From: a virus
IMG/VR virus record: IMGVR_UViG_3300015371_000060
Span: 1 to 49,040 of that record
Reading direction: 5' to 3' (one strand)
Length of the DNA stretch: 49,040 bases
Numbering within the stretch: the stretch's first letter is position 1; each line of letters opens with the position of its first letter. The position numbers were made by a program, and so were the translations under genes. This document shows, one piece after another, positions 8,669 through 18,900 of this stretch. The notes below the pieces were generated by a model. That model ran no database searches, was not told the DNA's origin, and saw only the letters and a list, made by a program, of their open reading frames with translations.

Positions 8669-10531
8669 TCAGGACACGATCTCGGACACCGATGAGGTGC
8701 CCGCCTCGAACTGGCTGATCCGGATGATGACGAACTCGGCCGGGTACTGAAGAGCAACCCCGATCTCCATTCGCACCTCGCCGGACTGGATGACGGTGGG
8801 TGTGTTGATGGTGGCATCACACCGCACGTAGTACGCCTCTGAGGCGTTCGCCCCTCGCAGGCCACCCTGGTCCCAGATCGGGTTGAGGACTCGCACCGCG
8901 ACGTTCCGCAGTGCCGACCACAGCCGCTGGTCGTTGTTCTCGAACACAGCGAACTGGGTCGAGAGCCGCAAACGCTCCTTCAAGTAGATGATCATGCGGC
9001 GGTTCGACACGAAGCGGTCGGGGCCGTACAACTTCCGGGTGCGGGCACCCATCACGCAGATGCCGGAACCAGGCGTGGACCGGATCACGTTGACGTTGTT
9101 GTAGTTGAGCCGCCCCTGGTCCGACTCGGCGTACTTCAACTCGGTCTGGATGGCGTTGGAGAGCACCGCCTGGATGCCCGCCGGAGCCTTCCAGATGCCC
9201 ACGGTCGCTTCCAGGCGAGCCATCATGCCGAGCACGGCGCCCGAGGGCGGGATCGCCACCGTGCCGCCCGGCAGCGCCGGGTCGGGGACGATGATCCACG
9301 GGGAGTAGATGGCCGAGTAGGAGTCACCCGTGCCGATCTGGGCAGCGCGATTGAGCGTGTCGGTGGCGTGATCTGTTACCACCAACGACAACGGGTTGGA
9401 GTCCCAGACGATGAAGGCGTCACCCCGCACCGAGAAGGCACTGCCCAGCGACTGCGGCGGTGGCATGATCACCGTGCCGTCCGACCCCATGTAGGGGACC
9501 ATGGAGATCATGGTCGGGTTCTCGATGGTCTTCACGGCGTCCTGCACGATCAGCGACGAGAAGTCCGCCGCGTTGGGCAGACCGAGATCCGTGCCACCCG
9601 TGAGCGCCGTCGAGGCATCGGAGGGATCCGTCGCCGTGTCGAACGACGTCACCACGATGTAGCGGGAACCAGCCACCGGGTCGTTGAGAACGGCCGTCGC
9701 CGGGCGGGTGCCCTCGTTGCCGGTCATCGACAGGTTGCTGAAGACCTCCAGCGTCTCGGCCGGAGTGGATCCCGACGCCTGCTTCAGCACGCTGAGGGTG
9801 AAGACCTTGCGCCCGCTGCTCAGCGTTGCCTGCTGCTGGACCCGCACTGCCAGGGTGTTCCCCCAAGCGCCGCGGCCATCGGCCTCGATGCCGAGCGAGA
9901 GTGCATCGGCGGCGCCCTTCACCTCGACGGTGGCGGCTTCGCCCTGCTGCGTGGACGACGCCGGGGCGATGCGCACCACGTAGGCCGAACGCCCTCCGTT
10001 CTGGTAGTACGAGTACACCGCATAGGCCAGGTACGACAGCGTGGTTCCGGCAACAGCCGGGACAGCCGGAATGGTGTAGGTCAGCGCCACACCCGTGGCT
10101 TCGAGACCGACGTCATCAGTGACAGCAGCGCTCAACGTCGCCGTCGAGCCGTCCACCGCTACCGCCGTGATGGTGGCACCACCAGGGATGCCGGGATCAC
10201 CGGTCACCTGGGTGCCGACGTACTCCGACGTGAACACAGCGCTTCCGGCATCATCCGAGACCCGCAGCGTGGGCTCGGTGTCGAGCGCGTACGCCTTGGG
10301 CGGGCTGGCGATCGGCGTTGCCGAGGTGCTTACGGTGTTGTATGGCACGCCGCTGAAGGCACCGAACTTGTCCACGAAGTCGGTCCACGAGTCGATGCGC
10401 ACTGCCTGACCGACCGGACCCTTCGCGGCCAGGCCGATGAACACCGCCACCGAGGTGACGTTGGGGACTTCATTGGGAGCGGTCCCCAACCGCTCCTCCA
10501 GGTACACGCCTGGCCGTCGATAATCGGACAC
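8669..10531 (-). CDS. Tail sheath protein
   Basis: A 620-residue protein beginning with YRRPGVYLEE (residues 4-13), the conserved sheath N-terminal arm, and followed by VAVFIGLAAKGPVGQ. The C-terminal domain has GICVMGARTRK, NNDQRLWSALRNVAVR and ends near GVALQYPAEFVIIRISQ, all typical of contractile sheath proteins. A beta-rich insertion at about residues 60-160, with VTGDPGIPGGATITAV, is probably a surface domain. Start is GTG at 10531. It is directly upstream of the tube gene, so the two parts of the contractile apparatus are co-transcribed. Confidence 0.95.
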   Translation of the reverse strand: MSDYRRPGVYLEERLGTAPNEVPNVTSVAVFIGLAAKGPVGQAVRIDSWTDFVDKFGAFSGVPYNTVSTSATPIASPPKAYALDTEPTLRVSDDAGSAVFTSEYVGTQVTGDPGIPGGATITAVAVDGSTATLSAAVTDDVGLEATGVALTYTIPAVPAVAGTTLSYLAYAVYSYYQNGGRSAYVVRIAPASSTQQGEAATVEVKGAADALSLGIEADGRGAWGNTLAVRVQQQATLSSGRKVFTLSVLKQASGSTPAETLEVFSNLSMTGNEGTRPATAVLNDPVAGSRYIVVTSFDTATDPSDASTALTGGTDLGLPNAADFSSLIVQDAVKTIENPTMISMVPYMGSDGTVIMPPPQSLGSAFSVRGDAFIVWDSNPLSLVVTDHATDTLNRAAQIGTGDSYSAIYSPWIIVPDPALPGGTVAIPPSGAVLGMMARLEATVGIWKAPAGIQAVLSNAIQTELKYAESDQGRLNYNNVNVIRSTPGSGICVMGARTRKLYGPDRFVSNRRMIIYLKERLRLSTQFAVFENNDQRLWSALRNVAVRVLNPIWDQGGLRGANASEAYYVRCDATINTPTVIQSGEVRMEIGVALQYPAEFVIIRISQFEAGTSSVSEIVS

Positions 10532-10580
10532 GCAGACTCCTCAGATCTTTGGTGTTGACATTGACAGCAGACGATGCTTG

Positions 10581-11390
10581 CTACGTGCCTGGTGGCGGAT
10601 CACGGTGGGCGAACTCCTCCCAGTACGGCTCGTCCGTGCTGTTCGGGTCCGATTCGGTCCAGTACTCGCGCTCGGCGGTCTCGTCCCACAGGTCGCCCTT
10701 GACGCCCTGCCAACCCTTGACGAGCACCCGATCGACGGGCTGGATGCGCTCGGTGATCTCCTCCACGAAGTCCTGTGGGATCTCGGTCTGCACCGAGAAG
10801 GTGATCGCCTTGCGGAAGATGCGCTTGTTGCCGTCCTGGGTGGGGATGTCCGCAGTGGTCCACCCCATCCACTCGGTGCGCCTGTAGGTGTCATCAGCAG
10901 CGACGTAGAGCCAGAACGGCCCGGGCCGCACGGCGCGCTGCACCAACTTGGACGTCAGGATGCGGTCGTGGATCGCCGTCTTCGCCCAGTACGACGCCTG
11001 GTAGAAGAGTCGGTAGGCGAGGTAGTTCCGCCGCACGATGCCATCAACAACCGTGTCCGAGACCGAGGGGTCGTAGAGCGGGACCGGTGTGTTGTCAATG
11101 TCAGTGGGTCGATACCATCGGTTCTGACCGATCGTTGCGTCCACCAGGTAGTCGCCCTGATGTGGATACTCCGAGTGCCACAGTTCCGTGGCCGGGACGA
11201 TGTCGAGCAGGTCGAGCGTGATGAAGGGGTAGACGATCTGGCGCTCAGGATCCGGGAAGCGGAACCACACCTGCACCGGCTGCGCCTCGCCCTTGTCGTT
11301 GGGCACCGTCCAGCCCTTGAAGAGTTGCTTCACGGCATCGTCCTCAGCGAGCAGCCAGCCGACGTTGGCCGGGTAGACGGGCGCCGCCAT
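10581..11390 (-). CDS. Neck/tail-completion-like structural protein
   Basis: A 269-residue protein rich in aromatic residues (WHSEYPHQGDY, ASYWAKTAIHDRIL). I do not recognise a family. The gene sits directly before the sheath gene, where tail terminator or tail-completion proteins are usually encoded, so a role at the head-tail joint is an inference from position. The ATG at 11390 overlaps the upstream stop (TGATG). A 49-bp gap to the sheath contains TGTTGACATTGACAG (10553-10567), a motif repeated elsewhere in the window. Confidence 0.75.
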   Translation of the reverse strand: MAAPVYPANVGWLLAEDDAVKQLFKGWTVPNDKGEAQPVQVWFRFPDPERQIVYPFITLDLLDIVPATELWHSEYPHQGDYLVDATIGQNRWYRPTDIDNTPVPLYDPSVSDTVVDGIVRRNYLAYRLFYQASYWAKTAIHDRILTSKLVQRAVRPGPFWLYVAADDTYRRTEWMGWTTADIPTQDGNKRIFRKAITFSVQTEIPQDFVEEITERIQPVDRVLVKGWQGVKGDLWDETAEREYWTESDPNSTDEPYWEEFAHRDPPPGT

Positions 11391-11722
11391 CAGAAGCCCT
11401 CCTCCGTCAGGTGGTCCTCGATCGTGTAGCGCATCTCGGACGCCCACATGGCCCCACGGCGCACCAGAGGCTCCGGAGGCTCCCTCTCGTCGCCGTACTC
11501 GGCCAGGACGGCCTGAGGGGCCTCAGGGGCCGTGTCCGGCACTCCCCAAGCCCACCGCCCGTCCTCATCCTCCCAATCGGTCACCGAGCCCGCGACGGGA
11601 GCCCAGCGCCTGCTGGAGGACATGGTCTCTCGGAGCCCGTCCAGGCGCTCCTGCTGCGATTGCCAAACCGACGACTCCACTGCTGACTCAACTCGATCAC
11701 ACATCAGACCGAGCAGGTCCAC
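11390..11722 (-). CDS. Hypothetical neck-region protein
   Basis: The proposed product is 110 residues, acidic with several tryptophans and no recognised domain. The start is chosen from the ribosome site: AGGAGGTGAT, a full-length anti-16S match, ends six bases before a GTG at 11722. A longer frame could begin at GTG 11767, which has GGAGG seven bases upstream. The gene overlaps the following gene by TGATG and probably belongs to the neck set. Confidence 0.65.
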   Translation of the reverse strand: MDLLGLMCDRVESAVESSVWQSQQERLDGLRETMSSSRRWAPVAGSVTDWEDEDGRWAWGVPDTAPEAPQAVLAEYGDEREPPEPLVRRGAMWASEMRYTIEDHLTEEGF

Positions 11723-11840
11723 GATGGCATCACCTCCTGAGATGGAGGTGGAAGAAGACCCGGGCACCGGGCACCCTCCTTCGACGGTTCTAGGCAGATG
11801 AGGTCGGCACCGAGCACCGATGACGACGCGGCGCAGCGTA

Positions 11841-13115
11841 CTACTTGCTGGCCATCAACCAGCGGACCTCCATGATGTTGGCCCGGAACCCTGTGAGCCC
11901 ACCACCGCCAGTCCATCCCTGGAGGTTGGTGAACGTCAACCGGACACCGTAGGAACCACCCGGGCACGGCTGGATCAGCGCGCCAGGCACGGTGTGGTCA
12001 CCGCCGAACCACCAGTACTGCCACACCCCCGAGGGGAAGTTGTCCCACTGGTCCATGATGTGGACACCGGCCGGGCCGTAGCCCGGTGGGATGTCACCTT
12101 TGCCGAAGTCGTTCCAACCCCCGGCAGGCATGAATCCGAACGAGGCCCACATGGTGAGTGGCGCATTCGGGTAGATGAACAGCGCCACACCGGCCAGGTT
12201 GCCCGGCGGCACGTAGCCGTTCCAGTAGGTGGTCCCACCTGTGCTGCCCTTGTTGCCGGAAACCCAACCCGTGTTGAAGTCGCCGTCGATGGTCGCATAG
12301 CCCGCCGAGCCGGGAGCATGCTCGCTTTCGGCACCAGCCGGGACAGGTACGGCCTCGGCAAACGTCCACGGCTTCTCGCCATTGGTGGTGCTCCGGTACA
12401 CGATGCCCGACACGGTTCCCACGCTGGACACCGAGCGCACACCCAGGTTGTATGAAGCAAACTCGGTGTTGTTGACATAATCCCAGATACCTGCACCACC
12501 CGAGTTACCCACATAGGTTCCATCAACAAACACCTGGTAGTCCGTGACGTCACCACCGGGGTACGACCAGTTGAGGCGCCCAACGTTCCAGGCGACACGT
12601 GATGTGAATACACTGGCCGGAACAGGGGGGATACCCGGCCGAGTTGCCCCCGGGCTCACCGCTGGATCCACTCCTGACGCTGGCCTGCCGGTGTACCACG
12701 TCAACTCGGTCGGTGTCTGCACCTCACCGGAGTTGTCGGGGAACCAGCAGAACAGCCGGAACCGGTACACCGTGTCCGCCGTCAGCCCACCGATGGTAGC
12801 CGAGGTGCTGGTTGTGTCAACAGATCCGTAGAAGGTGGTGCCCGCCTCGTTGTAGTAGCCGAGGGTGTAGTGGCTCGGCTTGATGCCGTTGGTGGCATTC
12901 GGGTGCTGCCATGACACCGTGGCCGACGACGGGGTGCCCGAGATCGACAGGCTCTGGGCGTAGAACATGGACGCCGTGGTCTCGGTGAAGTCGAGCACCC
13001 ACACCCCACCACGCCGGACCCAGACCTTGTAGGCCGACTTCCACACGCCCTGGTGCCGCACCCAGCGACGGACGGGCGCCTTCCACGTACCGGCGTGACG
13101 GACCTGTGTCGGCAT
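11841..13115 (-). CDS. Tail adhesin/fibre protein with fibronectin type III-like domains
   Basis: A 424-residue protein. The N-terminus repeats a Trp motif (AGTWKAPVRRWV, QGVWKSAYKVWV, RGGVWV), common in actinophage tail proteins that dock onto a tail surface. It is followed by two fibronectin III-like segments (about residues 50-130 and 145-235; SATVSWQHPNATNG and AWNVGRLNWSYPGG). The rest is Gly/Trp-rich and beta-like, probably a carbohydrate-binding head. The start overlaps the upstream gene stop (TGATG). Role in host binding is inferred from domain type. Confidence 0.78.
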   Translation of the reverse strand: MPTQVRHAGTWKAPVRRWVRHQGVWKSAYKVWVRRGGVWVLDFTETTASMFYAQSLSISGTPSSATVSWQHPNATNGIKPSHYTLGYYNEAGTTFYGSVDTTSTSATIGGLTADTVYRFRLFCWFPDNSGEVQTPTELTWYTGRPASGVDPAVSPGATRPGIPPVPASVFTSRVAWNVGRLNWSYPGGDVTDYQVFVDGTYVGNSGGAGIWDYVNNTEFASYNLGVRSVSSVGTVSGIVYRSTTNGEKPWTFAEAVPVPAGAESEHAPGSAGYATIDGDFNTGWVSGNKGSTGGTTYWNGYVPPGNLAGVALFIYPNAPLTMWASFGFMPAGGWNDFGKGDIPPGYGPAGVHIMDQWDNFPSGVWQYWWFGGDHTVPGALIQPCPGGSYGVRLTFTNLQGWTGGGGLTGFRANIMEVRWLMASK

Positions 13116-14044
13116 CAACTCACCTGGATCCAGATGGTCCCATCCGGGTAGTTGCCGGAAGCAGCCGAGGTCGAGGTGACGATCCCGGCCACCTGGGGCG
13201 AGGTCATGCCTGCCGCGGTGATCTTGGACGTCGAGGCCTGCATCTCGACTCCGGCCGCAGCGGTGACCTTGGAGTCGGCCGAGACCGGCCCCTGGAGCAC
13301 CACCGAAGCGCCCTTCACGGTCACCGCATCGGAGTCCGCGATGCGCACGAAGGCATCGGTCGCCCCGGCGGCGGTGTTCACCAGGTCGACCGAGGAGCCA
13401 CCAGCCACCAACTGGGCCTTCGAGCCCACCAGGAGGGTGCCAGCCGTCACACCACCAGAAATCGCCGCAGAGCCCCCTGTGATGGCCCCAGACGCCGCCA
13501 CCGTCGTTGCGGCAACGTTGCCCGTCAGAGCGCCCTGGAAGCCGCCAGAGGCGCTCACAGCGCCTGTAACGGCTACTGGGGAGTCCACCTTCAGGCTGGT
13601 GGCGTCCGTGGACAGCAGGGCGGTCTTGGCGCCCGTCTTGATCGAGACCCCGGCCGGGGCGACCGAGAGCACGCCAGGACCGGCTGAGAACACGCCTCCG
13701 GCAGCCACGGATCCATCGGCGTTGAAGGTCAGACCGGTCCCGGCGTCCTTGTGGCGCTCCAGGGTGGCGGTGGCTGTGGTGTCGCTGATGGCCAGCGAGC
13801 GGATGACCGCCGTCTCCCATGCCGTGCCGTTCCAGAACTCCAGGCGCTTCAACGAGCGGTTGTAGACCGTGAGCCCGTCGAAGCGGATGCCCGACGTCAG
13901 CACGCTGTCCCGCTCGGTGGCGTCAGCGACGATGTTGATGACCCGGTTGCGCAGCCACTCGGCGTCTTCCTCGCGCCACTTGTCCACGAGGTTGGTCCAG
14001 TCAGGCCAGACGACGCTGGTCGGGGTAGAGGGGATCGTGCTCAT
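13115..14044 (-). CDS. Fibre-like structural protein, Ala/Gly/Ser/Thr-rich
   Basis: This 309-residue protein has an N-terminal part with WRNG-type features (RFDGLTVYNRSLKRLEFWNG), as seen at the start of many phage fibre proteins, then a long low-complexity beta-type stretch rich in Ala, Gly, Ser, Thr and Val. It ends NYPDGTIWIQVS, a common C-terminus for phage fibre shafts or tips. It is probably a trimeric fibre. It is translationally coupled to its neighbours by ATGA and TGATG overlaps. Confidence 0.75.
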   Translation of the reverse strand: MSTIPSTPTSVVWPDWTNLVDKWREEDAEWLRNRVINIVADATERDSVLTSGIRFDGLTVYNRSLKRLEFWNGTAWETAVIRSLAISDTTATATLERHKDAGTGLTFNADGSVAAGGVFSAGPGVLSVAPAGVSIKTGAKTALLSTDATSLKVDSPVAVTGAVSASGGFQGALTGNVAATTVAASGAITGGSAAISGGVTAGTLLVGSKAQLVAGGSSVDLVNTAAGATDAFVRIADSDAVTVKGASVVLQGPVSADSKVTAAAGVEMQASTSKITAAGMTSPQVAGIVTSTSAASGNYPDGTIWIQVS

Positions 14045-14583
14045 GGCACCTCCGGCGGCGCGTAGAAGTCAGGCAGCGTGCTCGCTGGCGTGTAATCAAA
14101 CACGGTGTCGTCTTCGGGGTAGGTCTCCGTGCCGGTGACACCGATGATGACGTCCTCCCGGATCCGGCCCCGGATCTGGAAGTTGACGACCTCGTAGTAG
14201 CGGCCGTCGTAGTAGACGACATCGTTCAACCGGTCCTCGAACCACGTCTCGTTGATCAGTCCGGCGTCCCACACCCGATGCCCGTGAGCCTCCCGGTCGC
14301 TGATGCCGGACTCATAGAGCATCCGGGCGGCAACGGCGAAGCGCAGCGACTGGCTGGGACGCTTGCCCTCGGGCGTGTACTGCTCGGTCCCCTCCACCTG
14401 ATCGATCCACAGCACGGCAACATTGAGGCCCGGCTTGTACTTCCGCCCGCCCTCATCGTAGACGTCGTCATACTGGGAGTTGGCCGTGTCGAAGCAGAAC
14501 CACACGACGTTCTCGCCCACTTGATGCTGGAAGCGGCCGAACTCCTTCCAGATGTGGTTCGCCTCGCGCCGGGAGTCGATCAC
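14041..14583 (-). CDS. Hypothetical structural protein (neck or fibre region)
   Basis: A 180-residue protein with many aromatic and acidic residues (ENVVWFCFDTANSQYDDVYDEGG and DVVYYDGRYYEVVNFQIRG). Short beta-hairpins of the form 'YYDGRYYEV' occur in head-completion proteins, but no family can be named. It overlaps both neighbours by four bases. A head-tail connector role is possible only by position. Confidence 0.7.
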   Translation of the reverse strand: MIDSRREANHIWKEFGRFQHQVGENVVWFCFDTANSQYDDVYDEGGRKYKPGLNVAVLWIDQVEGTEQYTPEGKRPSQSLRFAVAARMLYESGISDREAHGHRVWDAGLINETWFEDRLNDVVYYDGRYYEVVNFQIRGRIREDVIIGVTGTETYPEDDTVFDYTPASTLPDFYAPPEVP

Positions 14584-15170
14584 CGCAGCCTCGGATGCCG
14601 GAGCACCTGGGCTCCGGAGTAGATCGGGTCATCAAGGCTCGGCACGTCGTCTGCACCCCAGTCGATCTGGGCACCGCGCAGCGAGGACATGCCCTGGGGA
14701 ACCGGCGAGCCGGGATGCCACGGCCGAGCACCCGGCGTGGAAGCGATCATGTTGGTGAACTGCTGATGCGCCTTGTGGATCGCTGGTGATGACATCAAAG
14801 GGCTGATCGAGGGCTTGAACGGCTCTCCGGTCTCGGGGTTGCCTCCCGGAGTCACCCGATTGGCGAACGACGCACCCATCGGCGTGAGATGTTCGGTGTC
14901 GTGCTCGATGCCGCCTTGCGTACCGCCTGCTGCATGCCACATCGCTGGCGCCAGGCCCTGACCGCGGAAACGGGGGTGCACGTAGACCGTGCTCACCACG
15001 GCAGGACCACCCGTCGATCGAGGAGGGTCGAGTGACAGGAAGCCCGCCGGGGTGCGCTTGCCCTCGCCGTGATGGTGCACGGCAACCTCGTTCGCCGGAG
15101 CGTCCTCCTGCGGAACGATCGTGAAGCGAAAGTTCTTGAACTGCTTGCCTTCGTGCATTCCTGCGGGCAT
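14580..15170 (-). CDS. GNAT-like acetyltransferase-fold protein in the structural operon
   Basis: A 196-residue protein. Residues about 43-80 carry AGFLSLDPP, then VVSTVYVHPRFRGQGLAPAM, which matches the GNAT motif A: a beta-strand followed by R/Q-x-x-G-x-G/A for the acetyl-CoA pyrophosphate (RFRGQG at 67-72). The C-terminal half (about 110-196) is Pro/Ser-rich and not recognisable. The start is the ATG at 15170, fused to the previous stop as TGATG. Substrate is unknown; an acetyl-CoA-binding role is inferred from the motif. It is unusual to find this fold between connector and fibre genes. Confidence 0.72.
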   Translation of the reverse strand: MPAGMHEGKQFKNFRFTIVPQEDAPANEVAVHHHGEGKRTPAGFLSLDPPRSTGGPAVVSTVYVHPRFRGQGLAPAMWHAAGGTQGGIEHDTEHLTPMGASFANRVTPGGNPETGEPFKPSISPLMSSPAIHKAHQQFTNMIASTPGARPWHPGSPVPQGMSSLRGAQIDWGADDVPSLDDPIYSGAQVLRHPRLR

Positions 15171-15937
15171 CACCAGCCTCCCCACGTCGATGAGTACACA
15201 TCCAACTCGTTGCCAGCCGTCGAGTGGTCGCCTGACTGCTTGTGCGGGTCGATCTTCGGGTAGATCCGCTCCGGCCAACGAGGGTCACCGAACTCCCGTG
15301 GCCTGTAGACGGGAACAAGGCGGTTCGTCGTCAGCGACGTCCGGCGCAGGCAGAACTGCTCGATCCGCTCCAGCCCGACATTGAGCAGCGAGGCGATGCG
15401 CCGGTACTCGGCCTGCCAGTACTGGAGCATCTCCCAGACCTGCCGGAAACGCTGCGAGGCTGGGATGTTCATGCCCTCCGGTGTTGACACATCGATGTCG
15501 GTGGACAACTCCGAGGCCAGCGACCACAGCGCCTGGACCACGGTGCCGATGCTGATGGCATCAGCCTCTGTGGCCGTGAAGTCACCGATGCTGGCGTCCT
15601 CCCGGCCCTCCATGTGGTAGTTGATGGTGACACCAGCGAAGAACATCAGGTCCTCGTTGAGGAACCAGGTGTAGTGGTAACCGGAAACACCGACCCCGCC
15701 GGTCCAGTCGGTCGGCGTATCGAACTTCAGGACCCCGTTGCGGGCGTCGAGCATGTAGCCAGCAGTGACCGGCACGCCATCCGCCGGATGCCAGACCGAC
15801 AGTGTGGACGCCTCGATCATCGGGTGCGACAACCGCAGCGTCGGAGCGCCACGGTCGTAGGGCGTCTCGAAGAACTGGCCGAAGTCTCGCAGCCGAGCCC
15901 GAGCCGTGGCGGCAATGGTCTCCTGGGTCGCGCTCAT
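15170..15937 (-). CDS. Hypothetical structural/connector protein
   Basis: A 255-residue protein with an N-terminal DFGQFFETPYDRGAPT segment and a helical middle (FRQVWEMLQYWQAEYRRIAS), ending in a Trp/Gly tail. No family is recognised. It is coupled to the GNAT-like gene by TGATG. A good ribosome site (AAGGAG) lies 14 bases upstream inside the stop region of the large adhesin gene, so the ATG at 15937 is reasonable but not certain. Confidence 0.72.
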   Translation of the reverse strand: MSATQETIAATARARLRDFGQFFETPYDRGAPTLRLSHPMIEASTLSVWHPADGVPVTAGYMLDARNGVLKFDTPTDWTGGVGVSGYHYTWFLNEDLMFFAGVTINYHMEGREDASIGDFTATEADAISIGTVVQALWSLASELSTDIDVSTPEGMNIPASQRFRQVWEMLQYWQAEYRRIASLLNVGLERIEQFCLRRTSLTTNRLVPVYRPREFGDPRWPERIYPKIDPHKQSGDHSTAGNELDVYSSTWGGW

Positions 15938-15948
15938 GGCGGCGGATA

Positions 15949-18900
15949 CTACTCCTTGGGCCAGACCTGGACAGTTCCCAGGTACACCTTGGTGGCCTTC
16001 GCCGTGCCCAGATAGATGGCGTAAGCATCGTTCAGGATGATGCCGACGTTGGCGGGTGGGACACGCCCGTGCGCCACGAGACTTGATGTGGCAGCAAGAG
16101 CGGCGTCGCCCTCAGCATGAGGCGGGATGAAGATCGCACCCGTGGCGAGGATGTCACCGGACGCCGTGAGCAGGATCGAGGAGAGCGAGTGCTTCGTGCC
16201 TACCGAGGAAAGCGACGAGGAGGCCGAGATCGGCAGGCCCACACCTGCACCACCACGTGCTCCTACGCCAGGGGCGAACCCTGAGGTGGCATGCAACGTT
16301 GCCACACCTGTGCGCTGACCCCGTCCTGTTGCCGTCAACGAACCAGTGGCACTGAGGAAGGCGGCACCGCCGAAGGCCATCGGTCGGAACCCGACACCAT
16401 GCAGCGTGGCGACCGAGGACAGCGTGAGCGAGCCCAAGCCCATCAGGTTCCCGGCCACGACGAAATGGCTGCTCGCTGACATGGACAGCGAGTGGGAGGC
16501 AACCCTGCGTGATGTCGTTGACAGCGCCGCGGAGGATCCCAACGTCGCCGTACCCTGGGAGCCACGAGTTGATGTCGACGTCAACGCTGTCACGGCGGTC
16601 AGTGCCGCGGTGCTGCGAGACTCCCGCTTCTGCTGCGTGGCGAACCCGGACGTTGCTCCGAGCAGGATGGAGCCGCTGGACCGACGTACACCAGTGGCCG
16701 AGAGCGAACTGGTGGCCCCGAAGTTGTCGATGACCCCGTCCGCAGCCGGTGGCCGGAACCCTTCAGCAGTCAGCGTTGATGTCGACGTCAGAGAGAGCGA
16801 GCGGGCAGCCGTGCGCCGAGCAGTCGCCGTCAACGTTGAAGTGGAACCAAACGACCCAGCCGAGCGGTCTGCCGTACGTCGTCCGGTGACGACCGTCGAG
16901 CCCGTGCTACCAACCGTGCCCGAGCCAAGTGCCGCCCGCTTGGAGGTGATCGTCAGCATGGCTGCTGCACTCAACGAGGCCGTCGAGAGCGCCTGACGGC
17001 GAGACGTGATGCTCAGAGCCGTTGTCGACGTCAGCAGGAGTGAACCAAGGTGCTGCGCCTTGCCGGTGGCCGTGAGCGTCCCTGTTGCCGTGAGCAGGGC
17101 CGTACCCTGTCCGGCGCGGACCCCGAAACCCGTGACAGTGAGCGTTGCTGTCGACACCAGTGCCGCCGTGCTTCGGCTCTGCCGGACACCGGTCCCCACG
17201 ACCGATGATGTCGAAGGCAGCACAATAGCACTCGTGCCACCCCGCTTTGATGTCAGTGTCAATGACGACGTCGTAGAGCCAATCGTGCCCGCTGAGAACG
17301 CCGCTGTACGTCGGGCTGTGCTTGAAAGAGATGATGTTGATGTCAGTACTCCGAACGTCCCACCCCGCCAAGCGAGGATCTGCGGCGTCGAGCCGCCCTC
17401 CTGCATGCCGATCCACTGGCCAGTGTGGGCCGAGTCGGTGGCCGTGGCGACCTGCACGCCGTTGCGGTACAGCGTCAGAAGCGACCCGACAGCGGTGAGG
17501 CGCAGGGTGACCGCACCAGTGATAGGCGTGATGGCGACGTCGGCCAGGAACCCGACGAACGAGCCGCTGGTGTACTTCATGATCCACGCCTTGGCCCCGC
17601 CCGATGACGAGTCGAGCATGCCGACGTAGCAGGAGCCGTAGCCATTGGTGATCGAGTTGTTGGTCGAGCCTCGCACCAGGCAGCCCGAGTCCGACGTCGA
17701 ACCACTAGGCAGATCGACCTCGACGTACTGGTCATTCGGAGCCGCCGTCTGGTACCACGCCGCAGGTGAGGACCCCGTGCGCAGCGCGGCGTTGGAGGAG
17801 ATCTTGTAGCCCTCACCAATCCAGTTGGCCCCGAGCCCGACCCCTGCTGAAACGGGTTCAGTGGTGTCAGCCCGATCGAACGTGTCACTGTAAGCAAGTG
17901 CGCCGCTGAACGTGCCGAACGACTTGCGGGTCTCCGCTGCGCTGAGCGTCGCCACGGCATTGAGTGTCAACGATCGCAAAGCCTGACGCTGTCCTGTTGC
18001 CGTCAACGAACTGGTTGACGTCATCGTCCCCGAGCCAGAAGGGCCAGTCACCAAGACGATGTTCAGCGTCGGTGTGACGGTGTAGGTAACACCGGTCGTC
18101 GTGCCGTTGCGGGTGATTCGGAACTTGATGATGTCGTTGTGGGCGAGGGCAGCGGCCTTCAGGGTGACCGAGTACAGGAACTCCGTGAAGTTGTTGTTGC
18201 CCCACGCCGCTGTGACATCAACGACACCGTCCTCCGAGACCCGACCAACCTGCATCGACCCCGTGCCACCGGTCAGGCGAGCAGCGGAGATCGCCGCATC
18301 GTTGGTCAACGATGCTGAGTCATAGACCGCCACATGCGGATCACCGCCAAGGACCTGGAAGACGACATCATTGGAGGTCGAGAGCCAGTCGCTGAAGGAG
18401 ACCAGGTAGGTGTACTGCTCGCCGGAGTGCGCGCCTGTCGGGGCGACCCCGTAGATGACGGACTCCCCGCCAGGGATGGTGGTGCACTCGATCGCTGCCC
18501 AGTACTTGGTGCCATTGGCCAGCGTGAAGGGCGCGAAAGCGAACTCGAACCAGGTCCCTGCCGAGGTTGGAAGGCTGGAGGTTGGGATCGTGGTCGTGGA
18601 CGAGGCAACCACCGTCCCTGGCTTGCCCGCGTTGTCCGAGTAGATCTTGGAGGTCACCGTCGGCCCTGACAAAGGGTTCGACCACAGCATGAACCTCGTC
18701 TTCGACATCGCATTGCCGTTGCCGATGAAGGACTGCGCTGTGCGGACGATGTCGGTGGTGAGGGCGTTGGCGGTTGTCTGGGCCGTGTACGCGTCAATCA
18801 GTACCTGAGGCGTCTTCCACACCCCGGCGTTGTTGAGGTCGTACTGCAACTCGTAGGTGAAGTAGATCTCGTTGAGTGCGTTGTTCGTCGTCTGCAACCG

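Noticed and set aside
16127-17629. Long plus-strand frames opposite the adhesin repeats
   Set aside because: They mirror the repeat period of the adhesin gene and show no start signals; the minus-strand frame is continuous over 1438 codons.
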